From Bacteroidales bacterium UBA1754 (GTDB lineage: Bacteria > Bacteroidota > Bacteroidia > Bacteroidales > Paludibacteraceae), in the NCBI GenBank assembly GCA_002315615.1, contig DCHK01000019.1, forward strand, positions 1 to 49,211: a stretch of 49,211 nucleotides of DNA, given 5' to 3'. The notes under the pieces are model-generated. The model was given only the letters and a program-made list of their open reading frames with translations. It did no database searches and was not told where the DNA came from. This document shows positions 32,408 to 41,815 of this stretch, piece by piece; within the stretch, counting starts at the first letter, position 1; every line of letters starts with the position of its first letter. The translations under genes were made by a program, and so were the position numbers.

Positions 32408-33997
32408 TTATTTGATAGCCTTTATTTCGTCAGAAATTTCTTTTGCTTCGTGTTCAAGTATTTTGGTGATGTTGTCGTTCAATATACCTTTTTTCAGTTC
32501 GTCCAAAACATCTGTTTTGTACTTCATTTCCAATCTTTCGAGATATAGTTTTTCGAATTTTGCAACTTTGTTGGCAGCAACTTCCGATAACAAACCTTTC
32601 GTACCACAATAAATGATGGCAATTTGTTTTTCAACAGGCATTGGTGTGTATTGTGGTTGTTTCAAAATTTCCACATTCTTTGCACCTTTGTCCAAAACAA
32701 GCTTCGTAGCAGCATCGAGGTCTGAACCAAATTTTGCGAACGCTTCCAATTCGCGGAATTGCGCTTGGTCGAGTTTCAGCGTACCTGCCACTTTTTTCAT
32801 TGCTTTCACTTGTGCGTTACCACCTACACGTGATACTGAAATACCTACGTTGATTGCTGGACGAATGCCTGCATTGAACAAGTTTGAATCCAAGAAAATC
32901 TGTCCGTCGGTAATAGAAATTACGTTAGTTGGAATATATGCCGAAACGTCGCCTGCTTGTGTCTCGATAATAGGAAGCGCAGTCAACGAACCACCACCTT
33001 TTACGATTGGTTTTATCGAGTCAGGAAGGTCGTTCATATTCTTTGCTACTTCATCAGAAGAAATGATTTTAGCAGCGCGCTCGAGCAAACGAGAGTGCAA
33101 ATAGAAAATATCACCAGGGTATGCTTCACGTCCAGGTGGACGACGAAGTACCAAAGACACTTCACGATATGCAACTGCTTGTTTTGACAAGTCATCGTAA
33201 ATAATCAAAGCGTGACGACCTGAATCGCGGAAATATTCGCCAATGGCAGCACCTGCGTATGGAGAATAGAACTGCATTGCAGCAGAGTCTGATGCACTTG
33301 AATATACAATGGTGGTATATTCCATTGCTCCGTGGTCTTCCAAGGTTTTGCGTATGTTTGCTACGGTCGAACCTTTTTGTCCAACTGCCACATAGATACA
33401 ATAAACAGGTTTACCTGCTTTGAAATTTTCTTTTTGATTGATAATTGTATCAATTGCGATTGCTGTTTTTCCTGTTTGGCGGTCGCCAATAATCAACTCA
33501 CGTTGTCCACGACCGATAGGAATCATTGCATCTATTGGTTTTAAACCTGTTTGCAATGGTTCGGTTACAGGCTGACGATAGATAACGCCTGGTGCTTTTC
33601 GTTCCAAAGGCATTTCGTACAATTCGCCCGAAATAGGTCCTTTGCCATCGAGTGGATTTCCTAAAGCATCGACAACACGACCTAAAAGTCCATCGCCCGC
33701 TTTGATAGAAGCAATGCGACCTGTTCGTTTTACTTGGAAACCTTCTTTTATCTGTTCTGAAGAACCGAAAATTACGGCACCTACATTGTCTTCTTCCAAG
33801 TTAAGCACAACGCCCATCACACCATTTTCAAATTCAATCAATTCGTTTGACTGAACCTTGTTCAATCCATAGATGTGAGCAACACCGTCGCCTACTTGCA
33901 ACACTGTACCAACTTCCTCAAATTGCATATTGTTCTTTATGCCTTCGAGTTCCATTTTTAGGATGTTGGAAACTTCACTTGGTTTAATATCTGACAT
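32408..33997 (-). CDS. atpA: F1 ATP synthase alpha subunit
   Basis: A 529-residue non-catalytic nucleotide-binding subunit. The P-loop GDRQTGKT is at residues 171-178; the PGREAYPGDIFYLHSRLLER segment is the alpha/beta signature region. The N-terminal helix contacts delta on the peripheral stalk. It is slightly longer than the usual 500-515 residues because of a C-terminal tail of charged residues. A 37-nt spacer separates it from atpH. Confidence 0.98.
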   Translation of the reverse strand: MSDIKPSEVSNILKMELEGIKNNMQFEEVGTVLQVGDGVAHIYGLNKVQSNELIEFENGVMGVVLNLEEDNVGAVIFGSSEQIKEGFQVKRTGRIASIKAGDGLLGRVVDALGNPLDGKGPISGELYEMPLERKAPGVIYRQPVTEPLQTGLKPIDAMIPIGRGQRELIIGDRQTGKTAIAIDTIINQKENFKAGKPVYCIYVAVGQKGSTVANIRKTLEDHGAMEYTTIVYSSASDSAAMQFYSPYAGAAIGEYFRDSGRHALIIYDDLSKQAVAYREVSLVLRRPPGREAYPGDIFYLHSRLLERAAKIISSDEVAKNMNDLPDSIKPIVKGGGSLTALPIIETQAGDVSAYIPTNVISITDGQIFLDSNLFNAGIRPAINVGISVSRVGGNAQVKAMKKVAGTLKLDQAQFRELEAFAKFGSDLDAATKLVLDKGAKNVEILKQPQYTPMPVEKQIAIIYCGTKGLLSEVAANKVAKFEKLYLERLEMKYKTDVLDELKKGILNDNITKILEHEAKEISDEIKAIK

Positions 33998-34034
33998 ATT
34001 ACTCTTAATTTGTTTTTTCCTAATTAATAATCAC

Positions 34035-34571
34035 TTATTTTAGTGTGCGTCTCACCGTGTTGAGGTTGCCAAGCACACTTGCGTCCAGTCTTTCGTTGTC
34101 AACATCAAGCACAAAACCTCCAATAATATTGCTATCAGTTTTTACATTAAGTTGCACTTTTTTGCCAACGAACTTATTTTCGATGAATGTGGTTATTTTC
34201 GCCAATGTGTTTTTATCAACTTCTTGGCAGAAAGTAACTTCTGCAAAAACGATATTGTTTGCTTTTCTATATAGGTTTTGATAAGACATCGACACGAAGT
34301 GGATATATTCTTCTTTGCCTTTTTTAACGATAAATTTCAAAAAATCTTTGGTTGTGTCCGACACTTTTTCGCCAACCGATGCCACAAGGATTTTTTCCTT
34401 TTCGGCATCGCTCAAAGTTGGTGTGCTCAATAAATGCTTAATTTCTGGCATTTGGGCAAAACTTTTGGCTATGGCAGACATATCTTCATACACCTTTGTG
34501 TCCTCGTTTTTCTCTTGGGCATAAAGGAATAAAGCGTTTGCGTATCTTTTTGAAATTCTTCCGATTTCCAT
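34035..34571 (-). CDS. atpH: F1 ATP synthase delta subunit
   Basis: A 178-residue OSCP/delta subunit joining the peripheral stalk to the F1 head. RISKRYANALF at the N-terminus and the C-terminal DSNIIGGFVLDVDNERLDASV are the family marks. Starts 10 nt after atpF. Confidence 0.95.
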   Translation of the reverse strand: MEIGRISKRYANALFLYAQEKNEDTKVYEDMSAIAKSFAQMPEIKHLLSTPTLSDAEKEKILVASVGEKVSDTTKDFLKFIVKKGKEEYIHFVSMSYQNLYRKANNIVFAEVTFCQEVDKNTLAKITTFIENKFVGKKVQLNVKTDSNIIGGFVLDVDNERLDASVLGNLNTVRRTLK

Positions 34572-34581
34572 AAATTTCTTA

Positions 34582-35076
34582 TTAAGAAATACTTATTTCG
34601 TCCATCAATTTTTCTACCAAAGCAACTTGTTCTTTTTGGTCTGCCATTTTCTGACGAATAACTTTTTCTGCAATGTCAATAGAAAGCGAAACGACTTGAT
34701 TGCGAACATCTTTCATCGCTTCGTCTTTTTCTTTCTGAATAGACAAACGAGCCGATTCTATTATTTTTTCGGCTTCGGCAGATGCTTTTGTTTTGGCGTC
34801 TTCTATCATCTTGCTTTTCAGTTCGGCTGCCTCTTGCAAAATTGCCATTTGTTTTTGGTGTGCTTCTGCAATGATGGCGTCGCTTGTGGCTTTGATATTG
34901 TCTAACTGCAATTTTGCTTCTTCGGCTACGCGTACCGACTCGTTGATGAAGTCGCTACGCTTTTCCACCATATTGACGATTACGGGCCAACCGTACTTCG
35001 CCAATACGAAGAATACCACGCAAAACGCTAGTAGCATCCAAAACAATAGACCTGTTTCTGGAACTAATAAAGACAT
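34582..35076 (-). CDS. atpF: Fo ATP synthase b subunit
   Basis: A 164-residue peripheral stalk subunit: one N-terminal membrane helix (residues 8-30), then a long charged coiled coil with repeated A, K, E and Q. GLLFWMLLAFCVVFFVLAKY is the anchor. Only one b-type gene is present, so the stalk would be a homodimer. Confidence 0.95.
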   Translation of the reverse strand: MSLLVPETGLLFWMLLAFCVVFFVLAKYGWPVIVNMVEKRSDFINESVRVAEEAKLQLDNIKATSDAIIAEAHQKQMAILQEAAELKSKMIEDAKTKASAEAEKIIESARLSIQKEKDEAMKDVRNQVVSLSIDIAEKVIRQKMADQKEQVALVEKLMDEISIS

Positions 35077-35122
35077 AGTTTTCTAAATTTTGTTTTCAAT
35101 AAAAGAGATTTTACTCTCAAAT

Positions 35123-35380
35123 TTACTGTACTGCTACAAGGAAGCAAACAACGATAGCAAACAAAGCAGCACCTTCGACCAATGCAGCAATGATAATCAT
35201 ATTTGTACGTATGTCGCTAGTAGATTCTGGTTGACGTGCGATGGCTTCCATAGCACTTCCACCAATTTTACCGATACCGATACCAGCACCTATTGCAGCC
35301 AAACCAGCACCGATTGTTGCACCTAATTTTCCAAATCCTGCTGCAGCAGTTGCAGCTTGAAGTAACACTGATAATAACAT
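35123..35380 (-). CDS. atpE: Fo ATP synthase c subunit
   Basis: An 85-residue hairpin of two membrane helices forming the rotor ring. Helix 1 has the glycine-rich GAGLAAIGAGIGIG; the polar loop is ARQP; helix 2 carries the ion-binding carboxylate E69 in ALVEGAAL. The residues after E69 are G-A-A and not the S-T seen in Na+-binding rings, so proton coupling is favoured (inference). Confidence 0.96.
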   Translation of the reverse strand: MLLSVLLQAATAAAGFGKLGATIGAGLAAIGAGIGIGKIGGSAMEAIARQPESTSDIRTNMIIIAALVEGAALFAIVVCFLVAVQ

Positions 35381-35406
35381 AGTTTATAAGATTTTAGTTA
35401 ATAATT

Positions 35407-36492
35407 TTATTCTTTTATAATTTTTTTCTCTTCGTGAGGTTCAATTCTTGCCAATCCGATGAAAACTGACGCCAACATTACAAACACATACGCCTGAATG
35501 AAAGCAACCAATAATTCAAGAAAATTCATAAATATTGTAAATACTACCGCTACGGCAGTCATCGTTACCGAAATTCCTGCACTCATTTTTGCCACCACAA
35601 ATATCAAGCAAACGAAAGCCAATATAATGGAGTGTCCTGCCAAAATGTTTGCAAAAAGACGAATCATCAATGCAAATGGTTTGGTGAATACGCCGAACAA
35701 TTCCAATGCTGGCATAAGTGGGAATATCGGACTGCGTAACCACAACGGAACGGCTGGTACAAAAATGTCTTTCCAATATTCTTTTGTGCCGAATATATTT
35801 ACTACAAGCATTGTTATCAAAGCAAGAACGCAAGTAATGGCAATGTTTCCTGTTGTGTTTGCACCTCCTGGGAACAAAGGTATCAGTCCCATCAAGTTGT
35901 TGATGAATATAAAGAAAAATATCGTCAACAAATAGGGCGAGAATTTTTTGTAGTCTTTGCCAACCGATGGCTTAATGACATCGTCTTGAATGCTCATTGT
36001 AAGCATTTCTACTGCACCACGAAAACCTTTTGGCGCAGTCATCGGATTCTTCTTGTACCATTTTGCAACATACAAAATGATGAATACAAGCAAGAAAGAA
36101 TTGATTAGCAATGCCAAAGCGTTTTTAGTGAGCGACAAGTCGAGTGGACGAACTTCGTTGCCTTCTGCGTTTATTTCTACCACTTTACCTACAAAATCAC
36201 CTTCTTTGGCAATGTAAAAGCCGTTGTACTCTTTACCACCATGCAATTTGCTGTAACAAAATACATTGAACCCTTTTGTTTGACTATAAACAATAATCGG
36301 TAACGGAATAGCGATTTCTTTGTCAAACATTTTTGTGATGTGCCATTCGTAAGAATCGCCTGTATGACCAAAAATCACTTCTCCTGGTTTGAAATCTTCG
36401 CTTTCTTCTGTCTCTGTAGCATAAATGTTTGTTGTGAACATTGCCACAATCAACAAAAGGAAAATTTTCAATATGTTTGTTTTATTTTTCAT
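35407..36492 (-). CDS. atpB: Fo ATP synthase a subunit with exported N-terminal extension
   Basis: A 361-residue stator subunit that forms the ion half-channels against the c ring. The essential arginine is in ALMIRLFANILAGHS. Compared with the usual 240-270 residues it has about 110 extra N-terminal residues: a signal-peptide-like stretch (1-25) and an acidic extracytoplasmic domain before the first conserved helix. The same layout is usual in Bacteroidetes. Its start overlaps the upstream AtpI-like gene by 11 nt. Confidence 0.95.
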   Translation of the reverse strand: MKNKTNILKIFLLLIVAMFTTNIYATETEESEDFKPGEVIFGHTGDSYEWHITKMFDKEIAIPLPIIVYSQTKGFNVFCYSKLHGGKEYNGFYIAKEGDFVGKVVEINAEGNEVRPLDLSLTKNALALLINSFLLVFIILYVAKWYKKNPMTAPKGFRGAVEMLTMSIQDDVIKPSVGKDYKKFSPYLLTIFFFIFINNLMGLIPLFPGGANTTGNIAITCVLALITMLVVNIFGTKEYWKDIFVPAVPLWLRSPIFPLMPALELFGVFTKPFALMIRLFANILAGHSIILAFVCLIFVVAKMSAGISVTMTAVAVVFTIFMNFLELLVAFIQAYVFVMLASVFIGLARIEPHEEKKIIKE

Positions 36493-36868
36493 TGAATCCT
36501 TGTTTTTTCGTAGATTTCAATAAATAAACTGTTTCAAATACTAATAAACTAAAGTAGTACGCAAAAAAAGTAATTAGTACAAAAACGCTGTTTTCTTTTA
36601 CATAAAAAATGTATAGTGCAATGAATGCCAATGAGCAAAATAACTTTAATGCGACCGATGCCATAAATACCGACATAAATTTAATATTGGATACGCTCAA
36701 CATAAATTTTAGCGCCCAACAAGTGGCTAATCCTAGTACTAAAAAGAACGTGGGTACACTTAAATACCAATTAAAAAATCCATTGCCTAACATGCCTATA
36801 AAAACCGATGTCAATACTGCCCATAAAGCCATCCAAACGATGATGGATTTTTTCAAATTAAACATCAT
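36482..36868 (-). CDS. AtpI-like membrane protein of the ATP synthase operon
   Basis: A 128-residue protein with four membrane helices and a basic C-terminal tail. It lies between atpC and atpB, where an AtpI-type ring-assembly or Mg2+-uptake accessory is expected. Sequence resemblance to AtpI is weak, so the name rests on topology and position. It overlaps atpB by 11 nt. Start could be either of the first two methionines. Confidence 0.65.
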   Translation of the reverse strand: MMFNLKKSIIVWMALWAVLTSVFIGMLGNGFFNWYLSVPTFFLVLGLATCWALKFMLSVSNIKFMSVFMASVALKLFCSLAFIALYIFYVKENSVFVLITFFAYYFSLLVFETVYLLKSTKKQGFNEK

Positions 36869-36875
36869 TATAGGT

Positions 36876-37109
36876 TTATTCTATACAAATTGTAATATTA
36901 TTATTGTTCATTTCTACCAGTCCGGAGTTTATCTCGATAGTGTTTTCTGCTTCGCCATTTTTGTAAACAATTTCGCCCTTATTTAATGTAGAAATAATGG
37001 CGGCGTGGTTTTGCAAAATGGTGAAACGTCCCTTTTTGCCGGGGACACTTACCGAGGTAACCTCTCCGCAAAATACTTGCTTTTCTGGTGAAATAATTGT
37101 CAAGTTCAT
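36876..37109 (-). CDS. atpC: F1 ATP synthase epsilon subunit
   Basis: A 77-residue epsilon subunit. MNLTIISPEKQVFCGEV, PGKKGRFTILQNHAAII and the beta-sandwich strands are present. The C-terminal two-helix regulatory domain (about 50 residues in E. coli) is absent, so ATPase inhibition by that arm cannot occur. This short form is common in Bacteroidetes. Confidence 0.93.
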   Translation of the reverse strand: MNLTIISPEKQVFCGEVTSVSVPGKKGRFTILQNHAAIISTLNKGEIVYKNGEAENTIEINSGLVEMNNNNITICIE

Positions 37110-37112
37110 CTC

Positions 37113-38612
37113 TTATCCGTTTGCTTGCGACATAAGTTTTTTACCCTTTTCTATCGCTTCTTCAATAGTTCCTACAAGGTTGAACGCTGCTTCAGGATAT
37201 TCGTCCACTTCGCCGTCCATAATCATATTGAAACCTTTGATAGTATCTTCGATAGAAACAAGTGCACCTTTCAAACCTGTGAATTGCTCTGCCACGTGGA
37301 ATGGTTGCGACAAGAAACGTTGTACACGACGAGCGCGGTGAACAACCAACTTATCTTCGTCAGAAAGTTCTTCCATACCAAGAATGGCAATGATATCTTG
37401 CAGTTCTTTGTAGCGTTGAAGTAAAACTTTCACACGTTGTGCGGTGTTATAATGAGCCTCACCAATAATGGTTGGGTCCAAAATTCTTGAAGTCGAATCC
37501 AATGGGTCAACAGCAGGGTAGATACCAAGTTCTGCAATTTTACGGCTCAACACCGTAGTTGCATCCAAGTGAGCAAAAGTAGTAGCAGGAGCAGGGTCGG
37601 TCAAGTCGTCTGCTGGCACGTAAACCGCTTGTACAGAAGTGATAGAACCATTTTTTGTTGAGGTAATACGCTCTTGCATAGCACCCATTTCTGTAGCCAA
37701 AGTTGGTTGATAACCAACGGCAGAAGGCATACGACCAAGCAATGCTGAAACTTCAGAGCCTGCTTGTGTAAAACGGAATATGTTGTCGATAAAGAAAAGA
37801 ATGTCTTTACCACCTTCGTCGCGAAACGATTCAGCAACTGTAAGTCCCGAAAGTGCAACAGAAGCACGTGCTCCTGGTGGTTCGTTCATCTGTCCGAACA
37901 CCATTGCCAATTTTGAGTTTTTCAAGGCTTCGTGGTCAACTTTGCTCAAGTCCCAACCACCTTCTTCCATACTTTTTTTGAATTCTTCGCCGTAGTCAAC
38001 AATTCCTGCTTCAATCATTTCGCGGAGCAAGTCATTACCTTCACGAGTACGTTCACCTACACCAGCGAATACAGAAATTCCGTTGTGTGCTAAAGCAATG
38101 TTGTTGATAAGTTCTTGTATAAGTACGGTTTTACCTACGCCGGCACCACCAAACAAACCAATTTTACCACCTTTTGTATAAGGTTCGAGCAAGTCGATAA
38201 CTTTAATACCTGTAAAAAGAACTTCTTGAGAAGTAGAGAGGTCTTCAAATTTAGGAGGTTCGCGGTGAATAGGGTATGCACCTTCTTTCGTGAGTTGTTT
38301 CATTCCATCTACAGCCTCGCCAATTACGTTCATTACGCGTCCTTTAATTTGGTCGCCTTTAGGCATTGTAATAGGTGAACCTGCGGCAACAACTTCCATT
38401 CCACGCATTAGTCCATCGGTAGAGTCCATTGCAATGGTGCGGACGGTCTCTTCTCCAATGTGTTGTTGGCATTCCAATACCAATTTTTGTCCGTTAGGAC
38501 GAGTTACTTCGAGTGCTTCGTGAATCTGTGGTAGAGATTCAGTATCTTTCCCGAAATTGACATCCACAACAGGTCCAATCACCTGCGTGATGAATCCAAT
38601 TTTTTGTGACAT
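37113..38612 (-). CDS. atpD: F1 ATP synthase beta subunit
   Basis: A 499-residue catalytic subunit. P-loop GGAGVGKT at residues 155-162, the catalytic glutamate in GERTREGNDL, and ALSGLTVAESFRDE(GG)KDILFFIDNIFRF with the Walker B aspartate. It is the first gene of the operon, 3 nt before atpC. A well-spaced promoter lies about 100 nt upstream. Confidence 0.98.
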   Translation of the reverse strand: MSQKIGFITQVIGPVVDVNFGKDTESLPQIHEALEVTRPNGQKLVLECQQHIGEETVRTIAMDSTDGLMRGMEVVAAGSPITMPKGDQIKGRVMNVIGEAVDGMKQLTKEGAYPIHREPPKFEDLSTSQEVLFTGIKVIDLLEPYTKGGKIGLFGGAGVGKTVLIQELINNIALAHNGISVFAGVGERTREGNDLLREMIEAGIVDYGEEFKKSMEEGGWDLSKVDHEALKNSKLAMVFGQMNEPPGARASVALSGLTVAESFRDEGGKDILFFIDNIFRFTQAGSEVSALLGRMPSAVGYQPTLATEMGAMQERITSTKNGSITSVQAVYVPADDLTDPAPATTFAHLDATTVLSRKIAELGIYPAVDPLDSTSRILDPTIIGEAHYNTAQRVKVLLQRYKELQDIIAILGMEELSDEDKLVVHRARRVQRFLSQPFHVAEQFTGLKGALVSIEDTIKGFNMIMDGEVDEYPEAAFNLVGTIEEAIEKGKKLMSQANG

Positions 38613-38714
38613 AGTATATTAAGGTTTCTATTTCTATTAAAAAAGAAAGGGGCAAACGCATCTATACATCAGCAAAAATAACAAATTATGCCCTTCTTTT
38701 AAATTCAAAACGAC

Positions 38715-38747
38715 CAAAGTTACAAAATTTAATTTTGAAAATGCAAA
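38715..38747 (-). promoter_or_regulatory. Promoter of the ATP synthase operon
   Basis: On the minus strand TTTG (38744-38747) and TAACTTTG (38715-38722) are 21 nt apart, a full match to the Bacteroidetes primary sigma consensus. It gives a leader of about 95 nt before atpD. Confidence 0.65.
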
Positions 38748-38789
38748 CTTTTAGGCATAAAAAACTTACAAATTCTTATGTTTTTGCCT

Positions 38790-38824
38790 AAAAAATAAAA
38801 AAAGGCAACCAAATCTGGTCGCCT
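38790..38824 (-). terminator. Terminator of the nuo operon
   Basis: On the minus strand AGGCGACCA pairs with TGGTTGCCT (one G-U pair) around a 4-nt loop, followed by a T-rich tract of 12 nt. It is 32 nt past the nuoN stop. Confidence 0.88.
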
Positions 38825-38855
38825 AAAAGTTGAGAATCGCAGAATATGTGATTCG

Positions 38856-40280
38856 TTATATTCCAAAACTGATGGAATTGATGTATTCGTATATGTAACT
38901 TGCAAAACCGATTGAGAATATGCCGATAAGGCAAATAATAAATGAAATTTTTGCGTACCAGTCTGTCTTGAATTTCTCTATTGGTGCTTCGTTGGCATTG
39001 ATGAATAGTGCTTTTACGACCAACAAATAGTAGTACAACGAAATTACTGTGTTGAGCAATGCAATGAACAAAAGTACATATTCGTGTTGTTCTGCTACCG
39101 CAGTAAACACAAAAAACTTACTGAAGAATCCTGCTGTTGGAGGTATTCCACCGAGCGAGAACATTGCAAGCATCAAAACAATAGAGAGGTTTGGATTCGT
39201 TTTGTACAATCCGTTGTAGTCGCTGATGTTGATTTTTCCAGTAGCATTTTCAATGGCATTTGCCACACCGAATGCTGCCAAGTTTGAAACTACATATACC
39301 AAAATGTAATAAATGCTTGCACCCATACCTTGTGCAGTGCCGATGAAAACCGCTAAAACGATGTATCCTGCTTGAGATATTGACGAGAATGCGAGAAAAC
39401 GCTTAAAGTTGTTTTGGCGAATGGCAAAAATGTTACCTACAGTAATGGTAATGGCAATTATCCACCAAAGAATGATGTTCCATTGTTCGAACAAATTGCC
39501 GAAAACGCGATACAAAAATACCATCAGTGCGAAAACCGCTGCACCTTTCGAAATGGTAGAAAGGTATGATGTTACATTTGTTGGTGCGCCTTCATAAACA
39601 TCGGCTGTCCAAAGGTGAAATGGCACAAGCGATAGTTTGAAAAACAAACCTGTAAGCACAAATGTAAGTGCCAAAATCAACAGATTTGAAGGTGAAGAGA
39701 TGGTTGTTGCGATGTCTTCGAAATAGAGTGTTCCGCAATTTCCGTATAACAATGAGAGTCCGAAAAGCATTATTACTGAGGAAAATACGGCAGTAAGAAT
39801 GAACTTTGCACCTGCTTCGGCAGAATTGTGTTTGTATTTGTCGAATGCTACCAATGTAGCAACTGGAAGTGATGCAGTTTCTAATCCAATGAAGAAAAGA
39901 ATGAAATTTCGTGCCGAGATCATCAAATACATTCCGAAAAGTGTTATCAGCACAAGCATAAAGAACTCTCCACGTTTGAAGGCTGTGTCTTCTTTTTTTA
40001 ACCAACTGTACGATTGTAAAAAGATGATAAGCACACCAATATTGAGAATGTTTTTGGTCATTATTTCAATATCGCCATTTACGAACATTCCTGCAAAAGA
40101 TTGTCCAGTAATGGGGAAAAGAAAACCGCACACGGTATGAATAAACCACAAGGAGCAAGCCGAAAAATGAAACCAATTTTTGGCTTTGTCGTTTGAAAAA
40201 AGGTCGTATATTATCAGTATTAAAAAGACAAGAAGTAAAGACATTTCTTGTCTCATCAAAAGATAGTTGCTTAAATCCAT
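38856..40280 (-). CDS. nuoN: NADH-quinone oxidoreductase subunit N
   Basis: A 474-residue antiporter-like membrane subunit of complex I. Conserved features are the lysine-containing helices around LSLVPFHLWTADVYEGAPT and the FLAFSSISQAGY helix. It is the last gene of the operon, 16 nt after nuoM. Confidence 0.95.
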   Translation of the reverse strand: MDLSNYLLMRQEMSLLLVFLILIIYDLFSNDKAKNWFHFSACSLWFIHTVCGFLFPITGQSFAGMFVNGDIEIMTKNILNIGVLIIFLQSYSWLKKEDTAFKRGEFFMLVLITLFGMYLMISARNFILFFIGLETASLPVATLVAFDKYKHNSAEAGAKFILTAVFSSVIMLFGLSLLYGNCGTLYFEDIATTISSPSNLLILALTFVLTGLFFKLSLVPFHLWTADVYEGAPTNVTSYLSTISKGAAVFALMVFLYRVFGNLFEQWNIILWWIIAITITVGNIFAIRQNNFKRFLAFSSISQAGYIVLAVFIGTAQGMGASIYYILVYVVSNLAAFGVANAIENATGKINISDYNGLYKTNPNLSIVLMLAMFSLGGIPPTAGFFSKFFVFTAVAEQHEYVLLFIALLNTVISLYYYLLVVKALFINANEAPIEKFKTDWYAKISFIICLIGIFSIGFASYIYEYINSISFGI

Positions 40281-40296
40281 ATTTTTGTTTTTATTT

Positions 40297-41769
40297 TTAC
40301 CAATTAATACTTCCGCTGATTATGTCTGACACCCAATGAGGGAACATACCTATAATCGTTACGCATACAATAAGACCAATTACTGCAATTTTTTCGTACC
40401 AAACTGCATCGGTCAGTTTTAAGTGTTCTTCGTTGGTGCATACGCCATATAATATTTTACCGACAACACGCAAAATATATACAGCAGTGATTACGATAGA
40501 AGAACAAGCGATTATTGTAAGTACTCGATGAAACATATCAGGATGCGAGAATGAACCGACGAAAATGGTCATTTCGGCTACGAATCCGCTCAACCCTGGA
40601 AGTCCAAGCGAAGCCAAACCTGCTATCACATAGCAGACCGAAAGGAACGGCATTATTCTCATCAACCCGTTCAAATCTCTGATGTCGCGAGTGTGTGTTC
40701 GTCCGTATATCATTCCAATTAAAGCAAAGAAAAGTGCAGTCATAAGTCCGTGCGAAAGCATTTGCATAATGGCACCCGTCATTGCCGTTTTGTTAAGCAT
40801 AAGCAATGCGAAAAGCACTAAACCACAGTGACTTACCGAAGAATAGGCGTTGATGTATTTCAAGTCGGTTTGTTTGATGGCACCAAATGCGCCATAAACT
40901 ACGCTGATGCCTGTGAGCAACAAGAAAATCCAAGCCATTTCGCTTGCGGCTTCGGGTAAAAGGCAAATGGCAATTCTGTAACATCCGTAACCTCCCAATT
41001 TCATTAACACGCCAGCGTGAAGCATTGATACTGCTGTAGGTGCCGATGCGTGACCATCAGGCGACCAAGTGTGAAATGGAAACATTGCGCCAAGCACGCC
41101 AAAACCAACGAAAGTAAGTGGGAAAAATACGCGTTGCCATTCCATAGGAATGTTTGCTTTTGCTATTTCAAGTATATTGAAAGAAAGACTTCCGTCGGCA
41201 GTTTCGGCACTAAAGTGAATACCCAAAACACCGAGAATAAGAAATGCGGAACCTCCCATCAACATTAGTGTAAGTTTCATTGCAGAGTATTCTTTCTTTC
41301 CTGTTCCCCAAAGTCCGATGAGCAAATACATTGGAATAAGTGCAGTTTCGTAGAAAAGCACCATTGTGAACATATCTATAGAAATAAAGAAACCATATAC
41401 GCCAATAGCGAGCAACGTAAGCCAAATAAAGAAATCTCTTGTGAGTGGTTGAATGTTCCACGAAGCAAACACTCCAGTGAAAACAATGATTGCAGAAAGC
41501 AAAATCATTACTACCGAAATTCCGTCCACGCCTACTGCATAATGAATGTTGAGCGCAGGATACCAAAGGTAATCTGCCATAAAAAGCATATCTGCAGTAT
41601 TGCCCAAATTTCGTTCGTTAAGAAACATAAACAATAATGCAATTGCCAATCCTAACTCGATGGTGGCGCCAATTACCGCTACTGCTCTTACTTGTTTGAT
41701 GTTTCGGCAAGGAATAAATCCAAGCAACATTAAAACTGGTATTATGACAAATAATGAAAGAAAATCCAT
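40297..41769 (-). CDS. nuoM: NADH-quinone oxidoreductase subunit M
   Basis: A 490-residue antiporter-like subunit. FPFHTWSPDGHASAPTAVSM and the INAYSSVSHCGLV helix are the M-type signatures; a conserved glutamate lies in FYETALIPMYLLIGLWG. A 46-nt spacer with repeat sequence separates it from nuoL. Confidence 0.96.
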   Translation of the reverse strand: MDFLSLFVIIPVLMLLGFIPCRNIKQVRAVAVIGATIELGLAIALLFMFLNERNLGNTADMLFMADYLWYPALNIHYAVGVDGISVVMILLSAIIVFTGVFASWNIQPLTRDFFIWLTLLAIGVYGFFISIDMFTMVLFYETALIPMYLLIGLWGTGKKEYSAMKLTLMLMGGSAFLILGVLGIHFSAETADGSLSFNILEIAKANIPMEWQRVFFPLTFVGFGVLGAMFPFHTWSPDGHASAPTAVSMLHAGVLMKLGGYGCYRIAICLLPEAASEMAWIFLLLTGISVVYGAFGAIKQTDLKYINAYSSVSHCGLVLFALLMLNKTAMTGAIMQMLSHGLMTALFFALIGMIYGRTHTRDIRDLNGLMRIMPFLSVCYVIAGLASLGLPGLSGFVAEMTIFVGSFSHPDMFHRVLTIIACSSIVITAVYILRVVGKILYGVCTNEEHLKLTDAVWYEKIAVIGLIVCVTIIGMFPHWVSDIISGSINW

Positions 41770-41815
41770 ATTGAGTATGTGTTATCGTTTATTTGAATCA
41801 GTTCCTAATTCTTAA

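Noticed and set aside
35123..35380. Sodium-coupled ATP synthase
   Set aside because: The c subunit has E69-G-A-A and lacks the S/T residues that usually follow the carboxylate in Na+ rings, so proton coupling is more likely.
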